DNA of 35,911 nucleotides, taken from assembly GCF_014656095.1 (NCBI RefSeq), contig NZ_BNBT01000088.1:1-35911 (forward strand). Direction: 5' to 3'. This stretch comes from Streptomyces longispororuber. GTDB lineage: Bacteria > Actinomycetota > Actinomycetes > Streptomycetales > Streptomycetaceae. Every line of letters starts with the position of its first letter. Position 1 is the first letter of the stretch. Below are positions 23,704-34,026 of the stretch, one piece after another. The position numbers and the translations under genes are program-made. Below the pieces are notes generated by a model that was not told where the DNA came from, searched no databases, and saw nothing but the letters and a program-made list of their open reading frames with translations.

Positions 23704-25955
23704 CCAACATCCCGGAGACGGGCCGCACGCCGCGCGTGCAGATCCGCCTCGTCGTCATCCAGATCCTCGTCGTCTCGCTGCTCCTCACCCTCGGCGGCCG
23801 CCTCTGGTACCTCCAGGTCCGCAACGGCGCCGAGTACGCCGAGGAGGCCTCCGGCAACCACGTCCAGCAGGTCGTCCAGCCCGCCGTGCGCGGCGAGATC
23901 CTCGACGCCCGCGGCGTGCCCCTCGCCGACAACCAGACCCGGCTCGTGGTCTCCGCCTCGCGCACCGAGCTGATGAAGATGAAGGACGACGGCAAGGCGG
24001 TCCTCGCCAAGCTCGCCGCCGTCCTCGGCATGAGCACCAAGGACGTCGCCGACAAGGTCCGCCTCTGCGACTCCAAGACCCCCCAGCCCTGCTGGAACGG
24101 CTCGCCGTACCAGCCCATCCCGATCACCGACGAGGCCACGCCCAAGCAGGCCCTCCAGATCCGCGAGCGCTCCGAGGACTTCCCCGGCATCACCGCCGAG
24201 CCCACCGCCGTCCGCCGCTACGCCGCGCCCGGCAAGGCCAACACCGCGCAGGTCCTCGGCTACCTCTCGCCCGTCACCGACGAGGAGATCGAGAAGGCCA
24301 AGGACACCGACTCGCCCTTCCTCCGCTCCGACCAGGTCGGCCGCTCCGGCCTGGAGCGCACGTACGACAAGCAGCTCCGCGGCAAGGCCGGCGTCACCCG
24401 CTACGAGGTCGACAACCTCGGCCGCGTCATGGGGAAGGCGAAGTCGGACAAGGCCGAACCCGGTTCGAACGTCGTCACCAGCATCGACGCCCGCGTCCAG
24501 GCGGCGGCCGAGTACTGGCTGAACGACGCGATGAAGAAGGCCCGCCAGGAGTTCGACAAGAACACCGGCGAGAACTACAAGGCCGACGCGGGCGCCGTCG
24601 TCGTCATGGAGAACAAGACCGGCCGCGTCATCGCCATGGCCTCCAACCCGACGTACGACCCGAACGCCTGGGTCGGTGGCATCTCCGGCAAGGACTACGC
24701 CAAGCTCACCGGCAAGAAGTCCAACTACCCGCTGCTCAACCGCGCCATCCAGGGCCAGGCCGCCCCCGGCTCCATCTTCAAGGTCATCCCGACCACGGCC
24801 GCGGTCAACGCGGGCTACGAGTTCCACGGCAGCTACCCCTGCCCCAGCTCGTACTCGATCGGCGGCCAGGTCTTCAAGAACTTCGAGTCCCAGGGCCACG
24901 GCAACATCACCCTCGGCCAGGCCCTTGAGGTCTCCTGCGACACCGTCTACTACAAGCTCTCGCACGACGAGTGGCGCAAGGACGGCGGCAACAAGCCCAA
25001 GAAGGACCCCAAGGACTGGTTCTACAGGACCGCCCACCAGTTCGGCCTCGGCAAGGAGACCGGCATCGACCTGCCCAACGAGGTCACCGGCCGCGTCCCG
25101 GACCGCCAGTGGAAGAAGGACTACTGGAAGGCCAACAAGGACGCCTGGTGCAAGCAGGGCAAGAAGGGCGGCGACTACGCCGAGCGCATCGCGTACGAGA
25201 ACTGCCTCGAAGGCATGAAGATGCGCGCCGGTGACTCCGTCAACTACTCCATCGGCCAGGGCGACACCCTCGTCACGCCGATACAGATGGCCACGATCTA
25301 CTCCGCCATCGCCAACGGCGGCACCCTCTACAACCCCACCGTCGGCAAGGCGATCGTCAGCCCCGACGGCAAGCGGATCGAGGAGATCAAGCCCAAGGCC
25401 CACGGCAAGCTGCCCATGGACGCGGCCCTGCGCAAGGACATAGACGGTGCCCTGGCCGACGTCGCCACCAAGGGCACCGCCGCCTGGCGGTTCGGCGGCT
25501 GGCCGCAGGACAAGATCCCGATGCACGCCAAGACCGGTACCGCCGAGGTCTACGGCAAGCAGACGACGTCGTGGTTCGCGACGTACACCGAGGACTACTC
25601 GATCGTGATGACGATCTCCCAGGGCGGTACGGGCTCCGGCGCCTCCGGGCCCGCCGTGCGCCAGATCTACAACGCCATGTACGGCCTGGACGACGAGGGC
25701 AACCAGGACCTGAAGAAGGCCCTGCTGCCCAAGCCGCAGAAGTCCCTGCCGAAGATCCAGCCCGACGGCTCCATCGACGCACCGAAGGTCAAGCCGTTCA
25801 AGCCCGCGAAGCCCAAGTCCCCCGAGGAGCTCCAGGAGCAGCAACAGCAGCAGGGCGACCCGCAGGACCAGCAGGACCCGCAGGACCAGCAGGATCAGCA
25901 ACAGGACGACCAGCAGGAACTCGCGGGCGCGCCCGCGGGCTGGAGGCGTGACTAG
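23700..25955 (+). CDS. mrdA: Penicillin-binding protein 2, class B transpeptidase
   Basis: Cross-links peptidoglycan together with RodA; anchored in the membrane with the catalytic domain outside. The 751-residue product has a short cytosolic start, one helix (about 14-33), a dimerisation/pedestal region and the transpeptidase domain. Active-site motifs are SIFK with Ser358/Lys361, SCD (412-414) in place of SxN as in other PBP2 proteins, and KTGT (from 611). The last 50 residues form a Gln/Asp-rich disordered tail made of QDQQDP units. The GTG at 23700 has GGAGGAG seven bases upstream. The stop overlaps the rodA start by one base (TAGTG). The role is probably in the spore or lateral wall. Confidence 0.95.
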   Translation: MTNIPETGRTPRVQIRLVVIQILVVSLLLTLGGRLWYLQVRNGAEYAEEASGNHVQQVVQPAVRGEILDARGVPLADNQTRLVVSASRTELMKMKDDGKAVLAKLAAVLGMSTKDVADKVRLCDSKTPQPCWNGSPYQPIPITDEATPKQALQIRERSEDFPGITAEPTAVRRYAAPGKANTAQVLGYLSPVTDEEIEKAKDTDSPFLRSDQVGRSGLERTYDKQLRGKAGVTRYEVDNLGRVMGKAKSDKAEPGSNVVTSIDARVQAAAEYWLNDAMKKARQEFDKNTGENYKADAGAVVVMENKTGRVIAMASNPTYDPNAWVGGISGKDYAKLTGKKSNYPLLNRAIQGQAAPGSIFKVIPTTAAVNAGYEFHGSYPCPSSYSIGGQVFKNFESQGHGNITLGQALEVSCDTVYYKLSHDEWRKDGGNKPKKDPKDWFYRTAHQFGLGKETGIDLPNEVTGRVPDRQWKKDYWKANKDAWCKQGKKGGDYAERIAYENCLEGMKMRAGDSVNYSIGQGDTLVTPIQMATIYSAIANGGTLYNPTVGKAIVSPDGKRIEEIKPKAHGKLPMDAALRKDIDGALADVATKGTAAWRFGGWPQDKIPMHAKTGTAEVYGKQTTSWFATYTEDYSIVMTISQGGTGSGASGPAVRQIYNAMYGLDDEGNQDLKKALLPKPQKSLPKIQPDGSIDAPKVKPFKPAKPKSPEELQEQQQQQGDPQDQQDPQDQQDQQQDDQQELAGAPAGWRRD

Positions 25956-27151
25956 TGGCCGGCACCAGCGGTTTCTCCGTCTCGGGGTACGGGCCCGAGC
26001 GCTCCACCCTGTCCCGCCTGTTCGCCCGCGACTCGGTGCTGCGCAGGCTGGACTGGTGGATACTGCTCGCCGCCCTCGCGCTCTCCGTGATCGGCTCGGC
26101 GCTCGTCTACTCGGCCACCCGCAACCGCACCGAACTGGTCGGCGACGACCCGTACGCCTTCCTGATCAAGCACGTCATCAACATCGGCATCGGCCTCGCG
26201 CTGATGGCGGGCACGATCTGGCTCGGCCACACCATGCTGCGCACCGCCGTGCCGATCCTCTACGGCATCTCGGTGTTCCTGATCCTGCTGGTGCTCACCC
26301 CGCTCGGCGCGACCATCAACGGCGCCCACGCGTGGATCGTCGTCGGGGGCCAGTCGCTCCAGCCCGCCGAGTTCTGCAAGATCACCATCATCCTGGGGAT
26401 GGCGATGCTGCTCGCGGCGCGCGTCGACGCCGGTGACCGGGAGCACCCCGACCACCGCACCGTCGTCCAGGCCCTCGGCCTCGCCGCCGTCCCCGTCGCG
26501 ATCATCATGCTCATGCCCGACCTGGGCTCGGTCATGGTGATAGTGATGATCGTCCTCGGCGTCCTGCTCGCCTCCGGCGCCTCCAACCGCTGGGTCTTCG
26601 GCCTGCTCGGCGCGGGCGCGCTCGGCGGCGTCGCCATATGGCAGCTCGGCGTCCTCGACGACTACCAGATCGCGCGCTTCGCGGCCTTCGCCAACCCCGC
26701 GCTCGACCCGGCGGGCGTCGGCTACAACACCAACCAGGCCCGCATCGCCATCGGCTCCGGCGGCCTCACCGGCACCGGCCTCACCAACGGCTCGCAGACC
26801 ACCGGCCAGTTCGTCCCCGAGCAGCAGACCGACTTCGTCTTCACCGTCGCGGGCGAGGAGCTCGGCTTCGTCGGCGCGGGCGCCATCCTGCTCCTGCTCG
26901 GCGTCGTGCTGTGGCGCGCCTGCCGCATCGCCCGCGAGACGACCGAGCTGTACGGCACGATCGTGGCCGCCGGGATCATCGCCTGGTTCGCCTTCCAGTC
27001 CTTCGAGAACATCGGCATGACCCTCGGTATCATGCCCGTGGCGGGCCTCCCGCTGCCGTTCGTCTCCTACGGCGGCACGTCCATGTTCGCCGTCTGGGTG
27101 GCCGTCGGACTCCTGCAGTCCATCAAGGTGCAGCGCCCGCTGTCGGCGTGA
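25955..27151 (+). CDS. rodA: RodA-type SEDS peptidoglycan glycosyltransferase
   Basis: Polymerises lipid II into glycan strands as the partner of PBP2; known as sfr in S. coelicolor (recall). The 398-residue product has about ten membrane helices beginning at about residue 34. The conserved catalytic-loop Asp is Asp293 in PEQQTDFVFTVAGEE, and the family signature PLPFVSYGGTSM lies near the C-terminus. The GTG at 25955 overlaps the mrdA stop by one base and has GGAGG eight bases upstream, so translation of the pair is coupled. A small hairpin follows the stop. Confidence 0.95.
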   Translation: MAGTSGFSVSGYGPERSTLSRLFARDSVLRRLDWWILLAALALSVIGSALVYSATRNRTELVGDDPYAFLIKHVINIGIGLALMAGTIWLGHTMLRTAVPILYGISVFLILLVLTPLGATINGAHAWIVVGGQSLQPAEFCKITIILGMAMLLAARVDAGDREHPDHRTVVQALGLAAVPVAIIMLMPDLGSVMVIVMIVLGVLLASGASNRWVFGLLGAGALGGVAIWQLGVLDDYQIARFAAFANPALDPAGVGYNTNQARIAIGSGGLTGTGLTNGSQTTGQFVPEQQTDFVFTVAGEELGFVGAGAILLLLGVVLWRACRIARETTELYGTIVAAGIIAWFAFQSFENIGMTLGIMPVAGLPLPFVSYGGTSMFAVWVAVGLLQSIKVQRPLSA

Positions 27152-27155
27152 CCTC

Positions 27156-27185
27156 CCCTCCGGGGCGCTCCGGCGTCCCGGAGGG
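27156..27185 (+). terminator. Possible terminator of the mre operon
   Basis: 9-bp stem (27156-27164 with 27177-27185) and a 12-base loop directly after the rodA stop. It is GC-only with no U-tract and weaker than the others in this window. Confidence 0.45.
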
Positions 27186-27261
27186 AGCGCGTTCCCCGCC
27201 GCCGGGGCCACAGGTGGGGGCCGACCCGTTTAGCGCCCCGGATCCTGCCCAAGTTCACTTC

Positions 27262-28881
27262 ATGGCGGACACGAAGCGCGACGCGGACACCCGGCACGGA
27301 TCCGGCACGGGCACCGACCCGGAGACCGAACAGGAAATCGAGCGGAAGTACGACGCGGCGGCCGACGGCTCGCTGCCCGACCTCGGCGGCGTCACCGGCG
27401 TCGCCGACGTCGCCGCCCACGGCGTCACCGACCTGGACGCGGTGTACTACGACACCGCCGACGAGCGCCTGGCCGCGGCCTCGGTCACCCTGCGCCGCCG
27501 CACCGGCGGCGCCGACGAGGGCTGGCACCTGAAACTGCCCGTGCCCACCGCCGAGGACACCCGCCAGGAGGTGCGGGCGCCCCTGTCGGACGACGTGCCC
27601 GACGCCCTGCGCGCCCTCGTCCGCGCCCACGTGCGCGACGCCCCGCTCACCCCCCTCGTACGCCTGCGCACCGCCCGCGACGTCCGCCGCCTCCTCGACG
27701 CGGACGGCGACCCGCTCGCCGACGTCAGCGTCGACAGCGTCCTCGCCGAGCGCCTCGGCGGCAGCGGCGGGACCGCGGCCTGGACCGAGATCGAGGTCGA
27801 GCTGGCCGCCGGCCGCGACCCGGCGTTCCTGGACGCGGTGGAGAAGAAGCTGCGCAAGGCGGGCGTACGGCGGTCGCAGGCGCCGTCGAAGCTGGCCCGG
27901 GCGCTGGCCGAGACGGCGGCGGCCACCGGCCGCGCGGCGGGCGCCCGGAAGGACTCCGAGCCCCGGGCCGGTGCGGGCGGCCGCCGCGAGCCGGACGGCA
28001 CCGCCGGGGCCCACGTCCTCGCCTACCTCCGCCACCAGCGCGACGCCCTGCTGGCCTGGGACCCCGCCGTCCGCCAGGAGCTGCCCGACTCCGTCCACAA
28101 GATGCGCGTGGCCACCCGGCGTCTGCGCAGCACCTTCAAGGCGTACCGCAAGGTCCTCGACCGGACGGTCACCGACCCCGTGGGCGAGGAGCTGAAGTGG
28201 CTGGCCGCCGAGCTGGGGGTGGACCGCGACCACGAGGTCCTCACCGAGCGCCTCACCGCCGCCGTCGACGGCGTCCCGCGCACCCTGCTGCTCGGCCCGG
28301 TCCACGCCCGGCTGCGCGTCTGGGCGGTCGCGGGCGCCACCGAGGCCCGCCACCGCACCACCACCGTCCTGGACGGCGACCGCTACCTGGCGCTGCTCGA
28401 CCGCCTCGACGCCCTGCTCGCCGACCCGCCGCTGCGCAAGGCCGCCGCGGCCCCCGCCGCCGCCGTGCTGCCCAAAATCCTGCTGAAGGAGCACGGCCGG
28501 CTCACCGCCCGCGTCGAGCACGCCCTCGCCCTGGCCCCCGGCGAGGAGCGGGACACGGCGCTGCACGAGGCGCGCAAGGCCGCCAAGCGCGCACGGTACG
28601 CGGGTGAGGCGGCCGTGCCCGCCCTCGGCAGGTCCGCCCGGCGCTTCGCCAAGCGCGTGAAGGCCGTCCAGTCGCTCCTCGGTGAGCACCAGGACAGCGT
28701 CGTCGCCCGCGGGACCCTGCGCGAGCTCGCGGTCCAGGCCCACGCGGCGGGCGAGTCCGCGTACACGTGGGGCCTGCTGTACGGCCGCGAGGAGGCGGCC
28801 GCGGCGGCCCGCGAGCGGGAGCTGCCCGGGGTGTGGGAGCGGGCGGCGCGGCCGAAGGTGCGGGCGGCGCTCGGCGGCTGA
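27262..28881 (+). CDS. CYTH and CHAD domain-containing protein
   Basis: The 539-residue cytosolic protein joins a CYTH domain (about 24-215, with the EIERKY signature at 25-30 and repeated acidic/basic strands of the triphosphate tunnel fold) to a CHAD domain (about 245-535). CHAD is a helical bundle with conserved His and basic residues: HKMRVATRRLR starting at His279, and HEARKAAKRARY. CYTH enzymes hydrolyse triphosphates or inorganic polyphosphate, and CHAD domains bind polyphosphate (family knowledge). The ATG at 27262 gives the known domain start but has no good ribosome-binding site; a leaderless start is possible. It stands 110 bases after rodA, with a hairpin between. Confidence 0.9.
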   Translation: MADTKRDADTRHGSGTGTDPETEQEIERKYDAAADGSLPDLGGVTGVADVAAHGVTDLDAVYYDTADERLAAASVTLRRRTGGADEGWHLKLPVPTAEDTRQEVRAPLSDDVPDALRALVRAHVRDAPLTPLVRLRTARDVRRLLDADGDPLADVSVDSVLAERLGGSGGTAAWTEIEVELAAGRDPAFLDAVEKKLRKAGVRRSQAPSKLARALAETAAATGRAAGARKDSEPRAGAGGRREPDGTAGAHVLAYLRHQRDALLAWDPAVRQELPDSVHKMRVATRRLRSTFKAYRKVLDRTVTDPVGEELKWLAAELGVDRDHEVLTERLTAAVDGVPRTLLLGPVHARLRVWAVAGATEARHRTTTVLDGDRYLALLDRLDALLADPPLRKAAAAPAAAVLPKILLKEHGRLTARVEHALALAPGEERDTALHEARKAAKRARYAGEAAVPALGRSARRFAKRVKAVQSLLGEHQDSVVARGTLRELAVQAHAAGESAYTWGLLYGREEAAAAARERELPGVWERAARPKVRAALGG

Positions 28882-28973
28882 GGGCCGGGGCGCCGCACCC
28901 GGCGCGTGACGGGGGGCGGCCCCGGCCACGTTAGGCTTGAGGGTCACCCCTGTCAGCTCACGAAGGTCCAGCG

Positions 28974-30914
<1,941 letters not shown>

Positions 30915-30940
30915 CACCGCGCCGCCGCCACAGCGACCGA

Positions 30941-30977
30941 CTGTGCCCCGCCCCCGCTCCCCGGGCGCGGGGCACAG
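30941..30977. terminator. Terminator between the radical SAM gene and the convergent lipoprotein gene
   Basis: 11-bp stem (30941-30951 with 30967-30977) with a C-rich loop, 26 bases after the radical SAM stop and just before the end of the minus-strand gene. It probably serves both. Confidence 0.7.
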
Positions 30978-30981
30978 CCGC

Positions 30982-31542
30982 TCACGGGCTCTCGGCCTGC
31001 TCCCCGACCTTGCTGACGCGCCACCCGACCATGCCGACGGCCCCGGGCTCCCCGGCGGCGTCGATCTCCACCGTCTCCCGCGACCCCGGCGTGCGCCGGG
31101 CGGTGGCCACGCCGTCACAGCGCACACCGCGCCGCGTCCGCTCCCCGCCGATCGAAAGGCTGATCCGCCCCTTCCCCGCGCAGGCCACGACCACCTCGTA
31201 CACCGCCCCCGGGGCCAGCTCCGGCCGGGCGTGGATCCCGTCACCGACGCGCTCGACCCCGGCCTCGACGAACAAGGGGTCACGATCGTCGATCGACTCC
31301 GTGCCGAGAGCTTCCCGCACCCGCCGACCGAGCTCCGCCTCGTCACGGTCCGGCGCGGCCGTCGTGGGCGTGGAACGGGGCGCCCGACCGGGCCCGTCCG
31401 CCTTGTCCGCAGCACCGCCCGAGCCGCTCGTACAGCCGCTCAGCAGCGCCAACACCAGCGGCGCGCAGGCCGCCCACGCGCGGCGTCCGCTCCGCGGGGA
31501 GACCCGGTGGCCCCGAGGGCGCCGCATCGACGTACTGCGCAT
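30982..31542 (-). CDS. Putative lipoprotein
   Basis: Function unknown. The 186-residue product starts with an Arg-rich leader, a hydrophobic stretch and the lipobox LLSGC (Cys37), so it should be lipid-anchored outside. A Ser/Thr/Gly/Pro-rich linker follows, then a domain of about 115 residues with two cysteines (VVACAGKG and GVRCDG) that could pair. It ends in short beta-type strands (ISLSIGG, VEIDAAGE, VGMVGWRV), suggesting a small beta-sandwich. The ATG at 31542 has TAGGGA seven bases upstream. It is divergent from the small secreted protein across about 330 bases. Confidence 0.85.
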   Translation of the reverse strand: MRSTSMRRPRGHRVSPRSGRRAWAACAPLVLALLSGCTSGSGGAADKADGPGRAPRSTPTTAAPDRDEAELGRRVREALGTESIDDRDPLFVEAGVERVGDGIHARPELAPGAVYEVVVACAGKGRISLSIGGERTRRGVRCDGVATARRTPGSRETVEIDAAGEPGAVGMVGWRVSKVGEQAESP

Positions 31543-31719
31543 GGGTTTTCCCTATCGGTGGGGCGTCATGGTGAGGGATGAAGTGGAAGCGGAGCCGGTT
31601 CAGCGTCCCGGGTGGCGACGGGGAAATGGACTGTGGCGTTCCATGATGTTGTTCACGGGGTGCGGATTGGAGAATGCCGTTAAACCGGGATAAGTTCTTG
31701 ATCGCCCGCCGTACCGGCT

Positions 31720-31749
31720 CTGACCAGGCCAAACGGTGGGATGTATCAC
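31720..31749 (+). promoter_or_regulatory. Possible promoter of the small secreted protein
   Basis: CTGACC and TATCAC with an 18-base spacer fit a moderate vegetative promoter. The expected start is near 31756, giving a leader of about 115 bases that includes the hairpin at 31842-31864. Confidence 0.35.
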
Positions 31750-31841
31750 TAGTTCGTACAGGGGGATGGAGCCGGACGTGGCATGGGCCGAGAGTGTCCA
31801 AGCCGACGGCTTCATGAGCACGTGCCGGAATTCTCCATGCC

Positions 31842-31864
31842 CCCTTGCGCTATGTACGCAAGGG
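31842..31864 (+). promoter_or_regulatory. Hairpin that covers the Shine-Dalgarno sequence
   Basis: CCCTTGCG (31842-31849) pairs perfectly with CGCAAGGG (31857-31864) around the loop CTATGTA. The second arm contains the AAGGG of the ribosome-binding site of the GTG at 31873. When folded, the site is hidden, which suggests control of translation by temperature, a ligand, an RNA or a protein. Confidence 0.6.
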
Positions 31865-31872
31865 AAGAATAC

Positions 31873-32301
31873 GTGAACCGCAAGACGATACGCATGGCCG
31901 CCGCCACCGCAGTCGCCGCCCTCGCCCTCGGTGTCGGCGGGGGTGTGGCGCAGGCCCACTCCGAGGCCCGGACCGCGCGCACCGCAGTCACCTCTCCGCA
32001 GGAGCGTGCGGGGATCCAGGCGGCGGCTCGCGCCCTGCTGAAGTCCGACATCAAGTACAGCGCGGCCGACCGCGCCGAGCTGCGGGCCATGGCCAACGGT
32101 GACGTCGCCTTCAAGGCCGGGGGCAAGCTCGGCGCTCTCGTGAAGCTGCTCAAGAAGGTGCCCGGCTTCGCCAAGGCGGTCGCGGGCAAGTACAACGACT
32201 TCAAGAAGTGGTACAACGGCCTGTCCCCCTGGGTCCGTTACCCGCTGGCTGCCGCCGGTGTCGGCAGCGACCTGTACAGCATCTGGCAGCTCTTCCACTG
32301 A
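31873..32301 (+). CDS. Small secreted basic protein, function unknown
   Basis: The 142-residue product has a clear Sec signal: VNRKTIR, a hydrophobic AAATAVAALALGVGGG core and likely cleavage after AQA (about residue 26). The mature part is about 115 residues with no cysteine. Its C-terminal half is amphipathic, basic and Trp-containing (KLLKKVPGFAKAVAGKYND, then KKWYNGLSPW) and ends in a hydrophobic, Gly-rich segment. This resembles membrane-active peptides in composition, but no family is recognised. The GTG at 31873 has AGGGAAG upstream inside a hairpin. Earlier in-frame ATGs (31837, 31852) would put about 10 charged residues before the signal. A terminator follows, then a three-helix membrane protein. 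Confidence 0.82.
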   Translation: MNRKTIRMAAATAVAALALGVGGGVAQAHSEARTARTAVTSPQERAGIQAAARALLKSDIKYSAADRAELRAMANGDVAFKAGGKLGALVKLLKKVPGFAKAVAGKYNDFKKWYNGLSPWVRYPLAAAGVGSDLYSIWQLFH

Positions 32302-32324
32302 GTCGCCTCACCTGAGTGACCAAC

Positions 32325-32360
32325 GGAGTACGCCGCGCCCCCCGCGGCGCGGCGTACCCC
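32325..32360 (+). terminator. Terminator after the small secreted protein gene
   Basis: 12-bp perfect core stem (32328-32339 with 32346-32357) plus two further pairs past one mismatch, loop CCCCGC, followed by a C/T-rich tract (32361-32370). It lies 24 bases after the stop. Confidence 0.8.
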
Positions 32361-32397
32361 CTCTCCCCCCACAGCACGAACTGAGAGGTCATCTCCT

Positions 32398-32700
32398 GTG
32401 AGTGACAACAGTGAGCCCGCGGCCGCCGGAAAGGTGACAGAAGAAGCTCCCGGCTGGCTGCCGGCCGTGTTCCTCTTCGGCGTGGTCTGCGTCGTCTTCC
32501 GCTTCGGTGGCGTCTGGTCCTGGTGGGCCCTCCTGTGGGCGCCCCTTCTCGCCGCGGCCCTGGGCGTCACGGTGTACGAGTGGCGCTTGCTGGCCCGTAG
32601 CCGTTGGCGCATGCCCGTCACCGAGTGGTGCCTGCTTGCCGCCGCTCACGCCGGCTGTGCGGCCGCCCTCGGGGTCGTGCTCGGCCTGCTGCGCTACTGA
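32398..32700 (+). CDS. Small three-helix membrane protein
   Basis: Function unknown. The 100-residue product has a polar N-terminus (1-19), then three likely helices: about 20-38 (LPAVFLFGVVCVVFRFGGV), 40-60 (SWWALLWAPLLAAALGVTVYEW) and 73-97. Basic residues (RLLARSRWR) lie between helices 2 and 3. The GTG at 32398 has AGAGG about nine bases upstream. It follows the small secreted protein on the same strand, with a terminator between, so the two may be expressed separately. Size and topology resemble immunity proteins of bacteriocins, which is only an analogy. Confidence 0.8.
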   Translation: MSDNSEPAAAGKVTEEAPGWLPAVFLFGVVCVVFRFGGVWSWWALLWAPLLAAALGVTVYEWRLLARSRWRMPVTEWCLLAAAHAGCAAALGVVLGLLRY

Positions 32701-32837
32701 GGCGCGCCCGGTGAGCCCCGCCGCTCACCTGGGCGCCGCTGCCACCCGGCCCCCGCGCGCGGTCGACGCGTACGATCCCGGAAGTACCAGTTCGGAAACG
32801 GGGGAAACGGGGCGCCGGTGACGGCGTCCCAGTCGGT

Positions 32838-33983
32838 ATGGACCTGGAGAAGCGGCTCCCGGAGGAGTCTGAGCCCGTGCGGGCGAGCGAGAGCGTGCCG
32901 GAGCCCGCGGTGCGGGGTGACGGGTGTCTGGTGGTGGCGTTGCGGCTGCCGCTGCGGATCGTGGTCCTGGTGCTCGTGGTGCCGGTGCGGATCGCGTGGG
33001 ACGCGCTCGTGGTGTGCGGGCGGTTCGTGTACGACCGGGCGCTGCGGCCCGTGGGCCGGGCGCTCGCCTGGGTGGGGCGGGGGATCGGCGCGGTCCTCCT
33101 GTTCCTCGGCAAGGCCGTCTTCGTGTGGCCCTGGGTGGGGCTGTGGCGGTACGTGCTCACGCCGCTCGGCCTGGGACTCCTCTGGCTGGGGCAGGTGCTG
33201 GTGGTCGTACCCGCCCTGTGGCTGTACCGGTGGGTGCTCACGCCGCTCGGCCGCGGCCTCGCCTGGCTCGGGCGGGTGCTCGTGGTCACCCCGGCCCGGT
33301 GGCTGTACGCGCGCGTGCTCACGCCCCTCGGCCACGGCATCGCCTGGCTGGCGCGGGGCGTCGGGGCCGGTGCGGCGTGGGTGCTGCGCGGGGTCTGGTG
33401 GGTGCTGCGAGGCGTCGGGCTCGGCGTCTGGTGGGTCGCGCGGGGCGTCGGACTCGGCGTCTGGTGGGTCGGGCGCGGCGTGGGGATCGTCGTCGGCACC
33501 CTCTTGCGGTGGATCTTCGTGGTGCCCCTCGTCGCCCTGTGGCGCTGGGTCCTCGCCCCGATCGGCCGGGGGATCGCCCTCGTCGCGCGGGAGATCGGGG
33601 ACGCCCTCGGCCACGCGTGGCGGATCGCCGGGCACATCTCCCGTGCCGTGTGGAGCTTCCTCGCGCGCCTCTTCCGCTGGACCGTGGTGGAGCCGGTGCG
33701 CTGGGTGTACCGGACCGTGCTCACGCCGGTCGGGCACGCCGCGCGCGACGCGCTGTGGCGCCCCGTCGCCCAGGGCGCCCGGGCCGTGGGCCGCGCCGGA
33801 CGGCAGGCGCTGGACGCCGTACGCGAGAGCGCCCGGCAGGCCCGCGCGGACGTCCGGCGGCTGCTGCTCGGGGCGTCCCGCGCGAAGGTGCCCGTCCCCC
33901 GGGGCCCCGAGGCCCGGCGGGAACCGGACAGCGGCCGGGGACGTACCCTAGGCAGCAGTACGACCGCACTCACGAAGGACTAG
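32838..33983 (+). CDS. Repeat-rich integral membrane protein
   Basis: Function unknown. The 381-residue product is dominated by Val/Leu/Trp/Arg/Gly repeats. A 27-residue unit beginning LTPLG-GL-WLG occurs at about 107, 134 and 161 (third copy divergent), encoded by 81-base DNA units at 33156 and 33237. Three 11-residue units GVWWV-RGVGL follow. Related LTPVG and LAPIG segments recur later. Regularly spaced Arg residues suggest amphipathic or re-entrant helices rather than simple transmembrane ones. The C-terminal 80 residues are basic and soluble. The ATG at 32838 lacks a ribosome-binding site; the GTG at 32877 has GGAGGAG nine bases upstream and may be the true start. Repeat proteins of this kind occur in Streptomyces (recall). 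Confidence 0.75.
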   Translation: MDLEKRLPEESEPVRASESVPEPAVRGDGCLVVALRLPLRIVVLVLVVPVRIAWDALVVCGRFVYDRALRPVGRALAWVGRGIGAVLLFLGKAVFVWPWVGLWRYVLTPLGLGLLWLGQVLVVVPALWLYRWVLTPLGRGLAWLGRVLVVTPARWLYARVLTPLGHGIAWLARGVGAGAAWVLRGVWWVLRGVGLGVWWVARGVGLGVWWVGRGVGIVVGTLLRWIFVVPLVALWRWVLAPIGRGIALVAREIGDALGHAWRIAGHISRAVWSFLARLFRWTVVEPVRWVYRTVLTPVGHAARDALWRPVAQGARAVGRAGRQALDAVRESARQARADVRRLLLGASRAKVPVPRGPEARREPDSGRGRTLGSSTTALTKD

Positions 33984-34026
33984 GACACTGGGGAAGCGAC
34001 AGCCCGAAGGCCCGCCGCCCGCACCC

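Larger units (their letters stand above)
31543..31872. other. Divergent intergenic region of lower GC content
   Basis: No gene is visible. The stretch 31640-31780 is visibly richer in A and T than its surroundings. It should hold promoters in both directions. On the plus strand CTGACC (31720-31725) and TATCAC (31744-31749) are 18 bases apart. The last 31 bases form the SD hairpin of the secreted-protein gene. Confidence 0.6.

Noticed and set aside
32818..33951. Overlapping 377-residue frame in the repeat membrane protein gene
   Set aside because: It is a Ser/Gly/Cys/Arg-rich shadow of the real frame, whose hydrophobic repeats are coherent.
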